Source: Hoeflea_A sp040932035 (GTDB lineage: Bacteria > Pseudomonadota > Alphaproteobacteria > Rhizobiales > Rhizobiaceae). Taken from it: a stretch of 64,000 bases of DNA. Below are positions 19,003 through 27,232 of this stretch, piece by piece. Location: assembly GCF_040932035.1 (NCBI RefSeq), contig NZ_JBFRBB010000001.1, positions 248,001-312,000 on the forward strand. The letters run 5' to 3'. The notes beneath the pieces were generated by a model. That model saw only the letters and a list, made by a program, of their open reading frames with translations, ran no database searches and was not told where the DNA came from. Every line of letters begins with the position of its first letter. Position 1 is the first letter of the stretch. Position numbers and translations under genes: made by a program.

Positions 19003-19401
19003 ATGCCCGATTTCGTGAAAAGACTGTTGCCTATCGTATTCTTGTTGGATCTGCTGTCGGGCGCCGCGGCCGATGACGCTTCACCGTTTTCCGGGGTCTG
19101 GACAGGAACCGGGTTTCAGGGTGAACATAGCTGGTCGATGCGTGTCACCTTCGCGCCGGAAGAGGTGCGCATCGAATATCCGTCGCTGGAGTGCGGCGGA
19201 ACCTGGGTACCTGCTTCCCGTAACTCCAAACATGAAGGCGAAGCGTTTTTCCACGAACGTCTCGAATACGGGCACCAAGCCTGCTTCGCGGACGGTTTCG
19301 TTAGGATACGCACAACGCCTTCGGGGATCGACTATGAGTGGTCCCGGTCAGCGGGTTCTTTGGTGGAAGCCACCGCATCGCTGCGGCGGGAGCCGAACTG
19401 A
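19003..19401 (+). CDS. Secreted small protein of unknown function
   Basis: A 132-residue protein with a Sec signal peptide (residues 1-22, L-P-I-V-F-L-L-D-L-L core, cleavage near G-A-A-A-D). The mature part holds F-S-G-V-W-T-G-T-G-F and two cysteines (E-C-G-G-T-W and Q-A-C-F-A), with a beta-rich, lipocalin-like rhythm. AGGAG at 18991-18995 is 7 bases before ATG 19003, which settles the start against an upstream GTG. It is followed 40 bases later by the GFA-type gene on the same strand. I do not recognise a named family. Confidence 0.75.
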   Translation: MPDFVKRLLPIVFLLDLLSGAAADDASPFSGVWTGTGFQGEHSWSMRVTFAPEEVRIEYPSLECGGTWVPASRNSKHEGEAFFHERLEYGHQACFADGFVRIRTTPSGIDYEWSRSAGSLVEATASLRREPN

Positions 19402-19441
19402 ACCGCTGGACGATCCAACAAAAAGGAGCCAGGCCTGCACC

Positions 19442-19831
19442 ATGCATAAGGGATCTTGCCTCTGCGGAAAGGTGACGTTTGAAGTCACTGGTGACCTGCC
19501 CAGGCCCAGCGCCTGTCACTGTTCGCAATGCCGGAAGCACTCGGGGCATTTTGAGGCCTCGACGGACCTTCCCCGCGCCTCGGTCACCGTCTACGGATCC
19601 GAGAACGTCACCTGGTATCACTCCTCTGAAAAGGTCCGGCGGGGATTTTGCTCAATCTGCGGTTCATCGCTTTTCTGGGACCCGGTTGATCAGGACAAAC
19701 ACGATTGGACGGCCATTGCCATGGGTGCGTTCGACACGCCGACCGGAACCAGGCTCGAAAAACACATTTTCGTTGCCGACAAGGGCGACTATTACGAGAT
19801 TGCCGACGGACTGCCTCAACACGACCAATAA
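19442..19831 (+). CDS. GFA family zinc protein (glutathione-dependent formaldehyde-activating-like)
   Basis: A 129-residue cytoplasmic protein with the seven cysteines expected for the two zinc sites of this fold: G-S-C-L-C-G-K near the start, C-H-C-S-Q-C-R-K-H-S-G at about 31-41, and F-C-S-I-C-G-S-S-L-F at about 74-83. Members are usually named after the enzyme that joins formaldehyde to glutathione, but for most the true reaction is unknown. It sits between two genes for exported proteins with no link to formaldehyde metabolism, so a specific role is not claimed. Confidence 0.9.
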   Translation: MHKGSCLCGKVTFEVTGDLPRPSACHCSQCRKHSGHFEASTDLPRASVTVYGSENVTWYHSSEKVRRGFCSICGSSLFWDPVDQDKHDWTAIAMGAFDTPTGTRLEKHIFVADKGDYYEIADGLPQHDQ

Positions 19832-19925
19832 ATTGATAAAGAGATATCCGGCCACTCCACCACCACATTCAGCAACAAATGCTGCGCAAAGGCCGGATGA
19901 AATTGCGGCCGGGAAAGGATGAAAC

Positions 19926-20480
19926 GTGTTTAAATTCAAGGTCAGGACCGCCCGCTGTTTCTGGATCGCGCTGATCGCCCCTGCTTTTTGGGTTAGCCTT
20001 GCATCCGCCGACAGCGCCACCGCACCGGCGCTTATCGCGGAACGCCTGTCTCTCATGAAGGACGTCGCAATCTACAAGGCGAAAAACGGCCGGCCAGTCG
20101 AGGATCTTGAACGCGAGGCTGTCGTTCTCGATGCCGCGGTGGCGGCTGCGGGCGATCACGGGCTTGAGCCGGAGACGACGCGGGCGTTCTTCCAGGCGCA
20201 GATCGACGCCGCAAAGGATATCCAGTTCTGCTGGCTCGATAAGTGGGCAGCGACATCGCAGCAGCCGGAGGGCGGGGCCGATCTCGTGACCGAACTGCGC
20301 CCCGAGCTTTTGCGTCTTGGCAATGCCATCGTCGAAGCGATCGCCGCGGACATCGCCAATGGCAGGTCTGCTCCGAATCCTCAATCGTTCCGTGATGCGG
20401 TTGCGGTTGAGTGTCTCGGTGACGAGTCCAATACGGCGATTGCGAAAACACTGTCCGGGATCACGCTGCGCGGTGAGTGA
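19926..20480 (+). CDS. aroQ: Periplasmic chorismate mutase, AroQ-gamma type
   Basis: A 184-residue protein with a signal peptide (residues 1-28, ending L-A-S-A-D). The mature part follows the AroQ pattern: an arginine in A-E-R-L-S-L-M, then K-D-V-A-I-Y-K with the catalytic-type lysine, then D-L-E-R-E-A-V-V-L, then F-F-Q-A-Q-I-D-A-A-K-D-I-Q-F with the Q that ends the active-site set. Exported AroQ enzymes turn chorismate to prephenate outside the cytoplasm; their purpose in free-living bacteria is unclear. The start is GTG at 19926, with GGAAAGGAT just upstream. Two cysteines (Q-F-C-W and E-C-L-G) may form a disulphide. Confidence 0.82.
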   Translation: MFKFKVRTARCFWIALIAPAFWVSLASADSATAPALIAERLSLMKDVAIYKAKNGRPVEDLEREAVVLDAAVAAAGDHGLEPETTRAFFQAQIDAAKDIQFCWLDKWAATSQQPEGGADLVTELRPELLRLGNAIVEAIAADIANGRSAPNPQSFRDAVAVECLGDESNTAIAKTLSGITLRGE

Positions 20481-20520
20481 ATGCGCGCCGAATGCAAAGA
20501 AAAAGTAATTCCCTCAGACC

Positions 20521-21966
20521 CTACACATTCAAGAGCAGATACTGCCGCTCCCACGGGCTGATGACCTGCATGAAGGTTTCGAATTCGCCGCGTTTCACGC
20601 CGGCATAGATGTCGATGAAGTCGCTGCCGAAGACGTCGATGAAGGCCGGTTCGTCCTCAAGCACTGACACCGCCTCCAGAAGGCCGCGTGGCAGCTCCAC
20701 CGTGGTGCCTTCATTGGCGGTCGTCGCCGTCGGGCTGTCCGGCACGATCTCGCGCACCATGCCGAGCCAGCCGCAGGCAAGCGATGCGGCAATCGCGAGA
20801 TACGGATTGGCGTCGGACGAGGGCAGCCGGTTCTCGACCCGCCGGGCGGCGGCATCCGAATTCGGCACGCGGAACGCCACGGTTCGGTTGTCATAACCCC
20901 AGGCATTGTTGACCGGGCAGGCCATTTCCGGGGTCAGCCGCCGGTAGGAATTGACATAAGGCGCCATCATTACCAGCGCCTTCGGCACGAAGTGCTGCAT
21001 GCCGCCGATGAAGGAAAAGAATTTCGCAGAGGGCGAGCCGTCGGGATTGCAGAATATGTTGCGGCCCGTCTTCAAGTCGCTCACCGACTGGTGGATGTGC
21101 ATGGCCGAGCCCGCCTGACCCTGCATGGGCTTTGCCATGAAGGTTGCATACATGCCGTGTTTCAGCGCCGCCTCGCGCAGCGTGCGCTTGAACATGAAGA
21201 CCTGATCGGCAAGCTTCAGGGGATCGTCGTGGCGCAGGTTGATCTCGAGCTGGGCCGGGCCTTCCTCATGGATGAGCGTATCGATCTCCAGGCCCTGGAT
21301 TTCGGAAAAATCGTAAATATCGTCGATCAGCTCGTCGAATTCGTTGACGCCGGCGATCGTATAGGACTGGCCGCGCGCGATCGTGCGCCCCGAACGGCCG
21401 ACCGGCGGCTGAAGCGGATAATCGGGATCGTCGTTGAGCGCGATGAGGTAGAACTCGATCTCCGGCGCGACGGCAGGCCTCCAGCCCTTCTGCTCGTAAA
21501 GCGAAAGGACGCGTTTCAAAACATTGCGCGGCGCGTATTCGACGCTTTCGCCCTGCGGGCCGACGATATCGCAGATCACCTGCGCCGTCGGATCGCTCTC
21601 CCAGGGAACGACGGCAAGCGTCGAAAGGTCCGGCATCAGTTTCAGATCGCCGTCTTGCGGGTCGTAGCGGAAATTGCCCGTTTCATCCGGATATTCGCCT
21701 GAGATTGTCTGCCGGTAGAGCGCCGATGGCAGCGAAAGCGATGTGTTGGACGTGAATTTCGACGTCGGCATCATCTTGCCGCGCGGAACGCCCGCAAGGT
21801 CCGGCGTGACGCACTCGATATCCTCAATGCCGCGCCAGTTCAGCCAGCCATTGACCTGCTTCCAGTTTTCAACGCCGCGCTTATTGTCTACATAGGCGGG
21901 CTTGCGGGTCGTCTTTCTGGCGTCGCCGGATTTTTTTGCGGACGTCTTGTCGGATTTTTGGGCCAT
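20521..21966 (-). CDS. Glutamine synthetase family protein (PuuA/GlnT-like)
   Basis: A 481-residue enzyme with the glutamine-synthetase fold. It shows V-A-P-E-I-E-F-Y in the metal-binding region, E-E-G-P-A-Q-L-E-I-N, then F-M-A-K-P-x-Q-G-Q-A-G-S-A-M-H-I-H-Q-S with the ATP and metal ligands, and N-S-Y-R-R-L and R-x-P-x-S-D-A near the end. These features fit gamma-glutamylpolyamine or amine synthetases more than housekeeping GlnA, which has longer loops. Start ATG 21966, with GAAGAG upstream, is chosen over 22017. A lysine/threonine-rich lead of about 25 residues precedes the fold. Substrate unknown. It is divergent from the flavoprotein gene. Confidence 0.88.
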   Translation of the reverse strand: MAQKSDKTSAKKSGDARKTTRKPAYVDNKRGVENWKQVNGWLNWRGIEDIECVTPDLAGVPRGKMMPTSKFTSNTSLSLPSALYRQTISGEYPDETGNFRYDPQDGDLKLMPDLSTLAVVPWESDPTAQVICDIVGPQGESVEYAPRNVLKRVLSLYEQKGWRPAVAPEIEFYLIALNDDPDYPLQPPVGRSGRTIARGQSYTIAGVNEFDELIDDIYDFSEIQGLEIDTLIHEEGPAQLEINLRHDDPLKLADQVFMFKRTLREAALKHGMYATFMAKPMQGQAGSAMHIHQSVSDLKTGRNIFCNPDGSPSAKFFSFIGGMQHFVPKALVMMAPYVNSYRRLTPEMACPVNNAWGYDNRTVAFRVPNSDAAARRVENRLPSSDANPYLAIAASLACGWLGMVREIVPDSPTATTANEGTTVELPRGLLEAVSVLEDEPAFIDVFGSDFIDIYAGVKRGEFETFMQVISPWERQYLLLNV

Positions 21967-22046
21967 GAATTGCTCTTCAGATTGTATTCCGGTTCTCTTA
22001 GAGCAACACGCGCCCATTTGGAACCACTTGGGCCGGGAGCTGCCGC

Positions 22047-23225
22047 ATGCGGCAATATGATGTCGTGATCCTCGGGGCGGGCGCCGCCGGAATGATGTGC
22101 GCGATCGAGGCGGGAAGGCGCGGGCGCAAGGTACTGATCATCGATCATGCAAAGGCGCCGGGCGAAAAGATCCGCATATCAGGCGGTGGCCGCTGCAACT
22201 TCACCAATATCCATGCAGCGCCCGGCAATTTTCTTTCCGCCAACAGACATTTCTGCAAATCCGCGCTCAGCCGCTATACGCAGCATGATTTCATCGCGCT
22301 CATTGAACGTCACGGCATCGCCTATCATGAAAAGACGCTCGGCCAGCTCTTTTGCGACGGCACTTCGCGCCAGGTCATCGATATGCTGGTTCGGGAAATG
22401 CGCGAAGCCGGCGTTGAGCTTTCGGTTTCCACGCAATTCGAAGCGGTAGAGGAGACAGGGAAGGGATTCACCGCCCGGCTCTCAACCGGCGCCGTCAGTG
22501 CCCGCGCGGTGGTGGTGGCGACAGGCGGCAAGTCGATCCCCAAAATGGGAGCGACCGGGCTTGGCTATCGCATTGCCGAACAGTTCGGGCTCGCGGTAAC
22601 CGAAACCTGCCCGGCGCTGGTGCCGCTGACCTTCGACGAAAGCCTGCGCGAACGTCTCAAGCCGCTTGCGGGTGTTTCGGCGGATGCCATCGTGAGCTGC
22701 AACGGGACGGCGTTCGAAGAGGCGATGCTCTTTACCCACCGTGGCATCAGCGGCCCGTCGATCCTGCAGATTTCATCCTACTGGCGCGAGGGCGACGAGA
22801 TCACCCTGTCATTATTACCAGGGCAGGATCTTTTTTCGTTGCTACTTGAGGCGCGGGCGGAAAACGGCCGTCAATCGGCACATACCGCACTCTCTGCCCA
22901 TCTGCCGAAGCGGTTGGCGCAAATCATCTGCGAGAATGGCGGTGCAAAAGGAAAGCTGGCAGAAATGGCGGACCGGCAGCTGCGGCAGATCGCCGATGCA
23001 GCGCAGAAATGGCAAATCAAACCGACCGGTTCGGAAGGCTATAGGACCGCGGAAGTTACGCTCGGCGGCGTTGATACCGCTGGACTCGATTCAAGGACAA
23101 TGCAGGCAAAGAATACGTCCGGTCTTTATTTCATCGGTGAGGTGGTGGATGTGACCGGCTGGCTCGGTGGTTACAATTTCCAGTGGGCCTGGTCGTCCGG
23201 CTGGGCGGCGGGGCAGGCCGTTTAG
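22047..23225 (+). CDS. BaiN/HI0933 family FAD-dependent oxidoreductase
   Basis: A 392-residue flavoprotein. The N-terminus has the dinucleotide fold V-I-L-G-A-G-A-A-G-M-M-C-A, followed by I-S-G-G-G-R-C-N-F-T-N, a signature of the HI0933/YhiN family. Later come V-V-A-T-G-G-K-S-I-P-K-M-G-A-T-G and the C-terminal F-I-G-E-V-V-D-V-T-G-W-L-G-G-Y-N-F-Q-W-A-W-S-S-G that closes over FAD. The substrate is not known for most members. It is divergent from the glutamine-synthetase-family gene, with about 80 bases between the starts. Confidence 0.92.
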   Translation: MRQYDVVILGAGAAGMMCAIEAGRRGRKVLIIDHAKAPGEKIRISGGGRCNFTNIHAAPGNFLSANRHFCKSALSRYTQHDFIALIERHGIAYHEKTLGQLFCDGTSRQVIDMLVREMREAGVELSVSTQFEAVEETGKGFTARLSTGAVSARAVVVATGGKSIPKMGATGLGYRIAEQFGLAVTETCPALVPLTFDESLRERLKPLAGVSADAIVSCNGTAFEEAMLFTHRGISGPSILQISSYWREGDEITLSLLPGQDLFSLLLEARAENGRQSAHTALSAHLPKRLAQIICENGGAKGKLAEMADRQLRQIADAAQKWQIKPTGSEGYRTAEVTLGGVDTAGLDSRTMQAKNTSGLYFIGEVVDVTGWLGGYNFQWAWSSGWAAGQAV

Positions 23226-23318
23226 AGCGCTCTGGATCGACCCGGTATTGGCCGGGTAACACTCCGCCGCGAAACCTCTCGCCTGGGCGCTTGGCAACAA
23301 AGCGGCGGAATGCTGGCA

Positions 23319-23359
23319 GGACCGGCTGGGAGGCTCAGAAACAACCGGTCCGGCCTTTT
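23319..23359 (+). terminator. Possible terminator behind the flavoprotein gene
   Basis: Arms GGACCGG (23319-23325) and CCGGTCC (23345-23351) can pair, with further pairing outside one mismatch, and a run of four T follows at 23356-23359. The loop is long (about 19 bases), so strength is doubtful. It lies between the convergent flavoprotein gene and the small gene behind aceA. Confidence 0.35.
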
Positions 23360-23372
23360 ACGATTCCTCTAT

Positions 23373-23609
23373 TCAGGAACCCTGCGTGACGATGACCGGA
23401 ATAAGCAGGTCACCCCAGTTGCCTTCACCGCCATGGTGGCGCGCGGAGCGTACAAGTTCGACCGATACACCCGCATCGACGGCCTTCATCACGGACTGGT
23501 TCAGCCTGTGCAGGTCGTTTGCAACCATGCGGATCGCAGCCTGCTGGTCTGCGGTCATGGAAGAGGACTGTTCTTCAGCCCGTTCTTTGACGCGTGTCTG
23601 CGGTGCCAT
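23373..23609 (-). CDS. Small conserved protein downstream of isocitrate lyase
   Basis: A 78-residue soluble protein. The second half contains V-R-S-A-R-H-H-G-G-E-G-N-W-G-D-L-L-I-P-V, which looks constrained. A good AGGAG lies about 9 bases before the ATG (the TAAGGAG at the 5' side of 23609). It follows aceA by 77 bases on the same strand, which suggests an aceA-linked transcript. A second in-frame ATG 17 codons in is possible but less well placed. The function is unknown; the pairing with aceA suggests a role under acetate or fatty-acid growth, which is inference. Confidence 0.7.
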   Translation of the reverse strand: MAPQTRVKERAEEQSSSMTADQQAAIRMVANDLHRLNQSVMKAVDAGVSVELVRSARHHGGEGNWGDLLIPVIVTQGS

Positions 23610-23686
23610 TGTGAAAACTCCTTATCTGGCGATTGCAGGTGGTAGAAAAAGGGACGGGCAGTCACAGGTCCGCCCGTCCCGGCCGC

Positions 23687-24976
23687 CTATTCGGCAGCCG
23701 GCTTGAACTGTGCGGTTTCGGTCGATTCACCCATGGCAGTCGTGGACGACTGTCCGCCGGTGATCGCCATGGAGACGGCGTCGAAGTAACCGGTACCAAC
23801 TTCACGCTGGTGCTTGGTTGCCGTGTAGCCGTTGGCTTCGCCGGCAAATTCGGCTTCCTGCAGCTCCGAATAGGCCGCCATCTGGCGGTCCTTGTAGCCG
23901 CGTGCCAGTTCGAACATGCCGTAGTTCAGCTGGTGGAAGCCGGCAAGCGTGATGAACTGGAACTTGTAGCCCATGGCGCCGAGTTCGCGCTGGAACTTGG
24001 CAATGGTCGCATCGTCGAGGTTCTTCTTCCAGTTGAACGACGGCGAGCAGTTATAGGCCAGAAGCTGGTCGGGGTGCTCCTTGCGGACGCCTTCGGCAAA
24101 GCGCTTGGCCTGCTCGAGGTCCGGCTTGGAGGTCTCGCACCAGATGAGGTCCGAATGCGGCGCGTAGGCGATGGCGCGTGCAATGCAGGGCTCAAGGCCG
24201 TTCTTGACCCGGTAGAAGCCCTCGGCCGTGCGGCCTGCCTCATAGTCGACAAACGGCTGGTCACGCTCGTCGATATCGGAGGTCAGAAGCTTTGCGGCTT
24301 CGGCGTCGGTACGGGCAATGACCAGGGTCGGCGTGCCCATGACGTCGGCGGCGAGCCGTGCTGCATTGAGGTTACGGATATGGGCCGCGGTCGGGATCAG
24401 AACCTTGCCGCCGAGATGGCCGCATTTCTTTTCCGATGCCAGTTGGTCTTCGTAGTGAACGCCGGCAGCGCCCGCTTCGATATAGGCCTTCATCAGCTCG
24501 AAGGAGTTGAGCGGGCCGCCGAAACCGGCTTCCGCATCGGCAACGATCGGAGCGAACCAGGTGTCGACCGAAAGGCCGTTGCCTTCCGAGGTTTCAATCT
24601 GGTCGGCGCGCTGCAGCGTGCGGTTGATGCGCTTTGCAAGCTCCGGGCCGGCATTTGCCGGGTAGAGCGACTGGTCGGGGTACATCGCCGAAGCCGTGTT
24701 TGCGTCGGCGGCAACCTGCCAGCCGGAAAGGTAGATGGCCTTGAGACCGGCGCGGACCATCTGCATGGCCTGGTTGCCGGAGAGCGCGCCGAGCGCGTTG
24801 ACGAAGTCGTCATTGTGGATCAGCTGCCACAGCTGGTTGGCGCCCATTTCGGCGAGCGAATATTTGATCTGTACGGAACCGCGCAGCTTTTGAACGTCTT
24901 CCGCTGTGTAAGGACGGTCGATGCCGTCAAAGCGGCCTTCGGGTGCGCTGGGAACCAGGTTGTAAAAATCAGTCAT
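23687..24976 (-). CDS. aceA: AceA, isocitrate lyase
   Basis: A 429-residue cytoplasmic enzyme that splits isocitrate into glyoxylate and succinate, the first glyoxylate-shunt step. The signature K-K-C-G-H-L-G-G-K with the catalytic cysteine is present, as are the early S-G-W-Q-V-A-A-D and the later Y-N-C-S-P-S-F-N-W. ATG 24976 has GGAG 7 bases upstream and gives the usual family length, so the longer frame from 25069 is rejected. It is divergent from a ScfR-type regulator, with repeated TTGTAAA-like boxes in between that are likely control sites. Malate synthase is not in the window. Confidence 0.97.
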   Translation of the reverse strand: MTDFYNLVPSAPEGRFDGIDRPYTAEDVQKLRGSVQIKYSLAEMGANQLWQLIHNDDFVNALGALSGNQAMQMVRAGLKAIYLSGWQVAADANTASAMYPDQSLYPANAGPELAKRINRTLQRADQIETSEGNGLSVDTWFAPIVADAEAGFGGPLNSFELMKAYIEAGAAGVHYEDQLASEKKCGHLGGKVLIPTAAHIRNLNAARLAADVMGTPTLVIARTDAEAAKLLTSDIDERDQPFVDYEAGRTAEGFYRVKNGLEPCIARAIAYAPHSDLIWCETSKPDLEQAKRFAEGVRKEHPDQLLAYNCSPSFNWKKNLDDATIAKFQRELGAMGYKFQFITLAGFHQLNYGMFELARGYKDRQMAAYSELQEAEFAGEANGYTATKHQREVGTGYFDAVSMAITGGQSSTTAMGESTETAQFKPAAE

Positions 24977-25124
24977 GCCGATCTCCGTTATCTGCACATT
25001 TGAGCTTCGATTTTCCTGAAGCTGCGTTTTTCTTGGGATTGATGTGACTGTTTTTACAATGCAGCGCACAAAAGGAACAGAAAAATCCGCAAAATCAGCG
25101 CCATAAAAGGGTCACGCTGTATCA

Positions 25125-25203
25125 ATTGTGACAAATCCCAATTGTAAATTTGTAAAAATTGTAATAGCCTGAATTCGGTAAAATTTGTCAAACATTGTAA
25201 AAT
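25125..25203. promoter_or_regulatory. Cluster of TTGTAAA-like boxes between aceA and its regulator
   Basis: The plus strand reads ATTGTAAA (25141-25148), TTTGTAAAA (25149-25157), a third GTAAT copy near 25160, TTTGTCAAA (25184-25192) and ATTGTAAAAT (25194-25203). An ATTGTGACAAAT inverted form lies at 25125-25136, and a reverse copy (TTTTTACAAT) at 25051-25060. The boxes lie upstream of both divergent genes, and the last touches the regulator start. They resemble the A/T-rich sites used by RamB/ScfR regulators. Binding is inferred. Confidence 0.5.
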
Positions 25204-25206
25204 TCC

Positions 25207-26628
25207 ATGGCTGAACAGAAAATCTTCGCCGGTCCGCGCCTGCGCCGCATCCGCAATCAGCTGGAACTGACCCAGACCGCAATGGCCGAGGAACTGGGGA
25301 TTTCCCCGTCCTATCTCAATCTGATCGAGCGCAACCAGCGGCCCTTGACTGTGCAGCTGCTACTGCGCCTGACGTCCGTCTACAAAATCGACCTTGAGGA
25401 GCTGCAGGGCGAGACCACCGGCACGACGAGTGCGCTGAAGGAAGTGTTTTCTGACCCGCTGCTGGCCGAAGCGTTGCCGGGCGATCAGGAACTCATCGAG
25501 GTGGCCGATGCCGCCCCCAATGCGGCGGCAGGCGTCGTCAAGCTTTACCGTGCCTATAAGGAAGCCCAGTCACGGCTCTCGGGCCTTTCGGAACTGTTGG
25601 CGCGCGAGGGGCACACGACGTCGGTCTCCAGCGCCAGGCTGCCGGTGGACGAGGTGCGAGAGGTCTTCGAGCGGCGGCCAAATTACATCGCCCCGATCGA
25701 GGAGGCAGCCGAGACGTTTCACGACAAGCTTAAGCCTGGCGAGGATCTTGCCGGTGCGCTGCGTTCGTGGCTCGCACGCGAACACGGCATTGTCGTGCGG
25801 CTTTTGCCGGTGCACACCATGCCCAACTGGAGGCGGCGTTTCGACCGTCATTCCATGCGGCTCTTCCTGTCGGAACGGCTTTCGCCCTTCGACCAGTTGC
25901 GGGAAATCGCCGTTGAGGTCGCACAGCTTGCCTTCCGCGATCAGATATTGGGCGAACTGGAGGAACTCGATTTTTCCTCCGACGAGGCGAAACGGCTCGG
26001 CCGGTTCGAGATCGCCCGCTATGCCGCCCATGCGCTGATGATGCCCTATGGCGCATTCCAGGCGGCGGCCATGCGGGTGAAATATGACCTCGACGTCCTG
26101 CGTTCGCGCTTTCACGTCTCATTCGAACAGGTGGCAAACCGGGTCACCATGCTGCAGCGCCAGGGTGCGGCAGGTGTTCCCTTTTTCATGCTCGAGGTGG
26201 ACAATGCCGGAAACCGCTTCCGCCGCGCAGGCGCGCGCGGCTTTCCGCAATCGCGCTTTGGCGGGGCCTGTCCCAAGCTGAACATCCATGCGGCCTTCAC
26301 CCAGCCCGGCCAGATCTTTGTTGACACGGTGGAAATGCCCGATGGCGCTGAGTTCCTCATCGTTTCGCGCACGCTCGAGGGCCCGCAAAGCGCCTTTAAT
26401 GAGCGGGTGCGCCGCACCGCCGTGCTTGTCGGTTGCGATATCGGGTTCCGCGAGGAAATCATCTACGGCAATGCGGTCACCGGCAGTGGTATGGAGCCGA
26501 CGCCGGTCGGACCGGCCTGCCGCCTTTGCGAACGCCAGGGCTGTCTGTCGCGCGCCGAGCCGCCGCTCACCCGCCCGTCAGGGCTTGATGAAATGGTGAC
26601 AGGATTGAGTGCATTTGATTTTCAGTAG
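25207..26628 (+). CDS. ScfR/RamB-type XRE regulator of short-chain fatty acid metabolism
   Basis: A 473-residue regulator. Residues 10-65 form an XRE helix-turn-helix (Q-T-A-M-A-E-E-L-G-I-S-P-S-Y-L-N-L-I-E-R). The middle part follows the ImmA/IrrE-like (DUF955) fold, but the metal-site pattern is degenerate. The end carries C-x2-C-x4-C (C-R-L-C-E-R-Q-G-C) typical of this family's C-terminal domain. Family members sense acyl-CoA or acetate status and control acetate, propionate and glyoxylate genes. Divergence from aceA and the repeated boxes between them support control of aceA and of itself. Confidence 0.9.
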   Translation: MAEQKIFAGPRLRRIRNQLELTQTAMAEELGISPSYLNLIERNQRPLTVQLLLRLTSVYKIDLEELQGETTGTTSALKEVFSDPLLAEALPGDQELIEVADAAPNAAAGVVKLYRAYKEAQSRLSGLSELLAREGHTTSVSSARLPVDEVREVFERRPNYIAPIEEAAETFHDKLKPGEDLAGALRSWLAREHGIVVRLLPVHTMPNWRRRFDRHSMRLFLSERLSPFDQLREIAVEVAQLAFRDQILGELEELDFSSDEAKRLGRFEIARYAAHALMMPYGAFQAAAMRVKYDLDVLRSRFHVSFEQVANRVTMLQRQGAAGVPFFMLEVDNAGNRFRRAGARGFPQSRFGGACPKLNIHAAFTQPGQIFVDTVEMPDGAEFLIVSRTLEGPQSAFNERVRRTAVLVGCDIGFREEIIYGNAVTGSGMEPTPVGPACRLCERQGCLSRAEPPLTRPSGLDEMVTGLSAFDFQ

Positions 26629-26682
26629 TCCGGACTGACGTGTATTGGATACAAACCGCAACGGTGAGCACGAAGTTCGATG

Positions 26683-27054
26683 TTATCCCGTAGCGAAGAT
26701 CGAAAACTGGCCATGCGCCATGGCAGCCAGCTTGCCCTCGTTCCAGATCTCCGATTCCAGCGTCGCGATCGTCCTGCCCTTGTTTATCACCGTGGAAACG
26801 CAGGCAATCGATCCGGACATCACCGGCCTGAAATAGTTGATCGCGCAGTTTATGGTCGCGCAGGCTTTACCCTCGTCCAGCATCGGATACAAGGCGGCGC
26901 CCATTCCCGTGTCCGCCAGCGAGTACAAAACGCCGCCATGCACGACGTTGTGCGGGTTGAGCAATTCCCGCCGAACCGGAACTTCCAGCCTGCTTTCGCC
27001 CGGCGATTGATCGACAATTTCAAACCCGATCAGGTCTGCATATGGATGCGACAT
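26683..27054 (-). CDS. PaaI-type hotdog thioesterase
   Basis: A 123-residue protein with the hotdog pattern: N-P-H-N-V-V-H-G-G-V-L-Y-S-L-A-D-T at about residues 33-49, in which the H-G-G-x4-L-A-D block is the thioesterase signature, followed by the T-I-N-C-A-I-N-Y-F-R-P strand. It should hydrolyse an acyl- or aryl-CoA in the cytoplasm. It lies alone on the minus strand between the ScfR gene and the PhoX-like gene, so the substrate cannot be told from context. Confidence 0.88.
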   Translation of the reverse strand: MSHPYADLIGFEIVDQSPGESRLEVPVRRELLNPHNVVHGGVLYSLADTGMGAALYPMLDEGKACATINCAINYFRPVMSGSIACVSTVINKGRTIATLESEIWNEGKLAAMAHGQFSIFATG

Positions 27055-27232
27055 TGATTGCCCTTTTTGCCTGTGCGCTGGTTAGGTGATTATCGGCGCG
27101 ACTATTGAGCCTTTGCATTGAAATACAGGCTCCAGAGGAACTGATAGCAGCTCAAAGTCCGTCCGGTCATCATTTTTTGACTGCTTGTTAAAGAACGCAT
27201 AGCCTTCTTGTTTCACCTTCAGGGAGGCAATA

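Noticed and set aside
23633..25003. Plus-strand frame of 456 aa opposite aceA
   Set aside because: Antisense shadow of isocitrate lyase, which is certain from its K-K-C-G-H signature.
27120..27232. Pho box before the PhoX-like gene
   Set aside because: CGGTCAT resembles one half-site, but the second half-site does not match at the right spacing.
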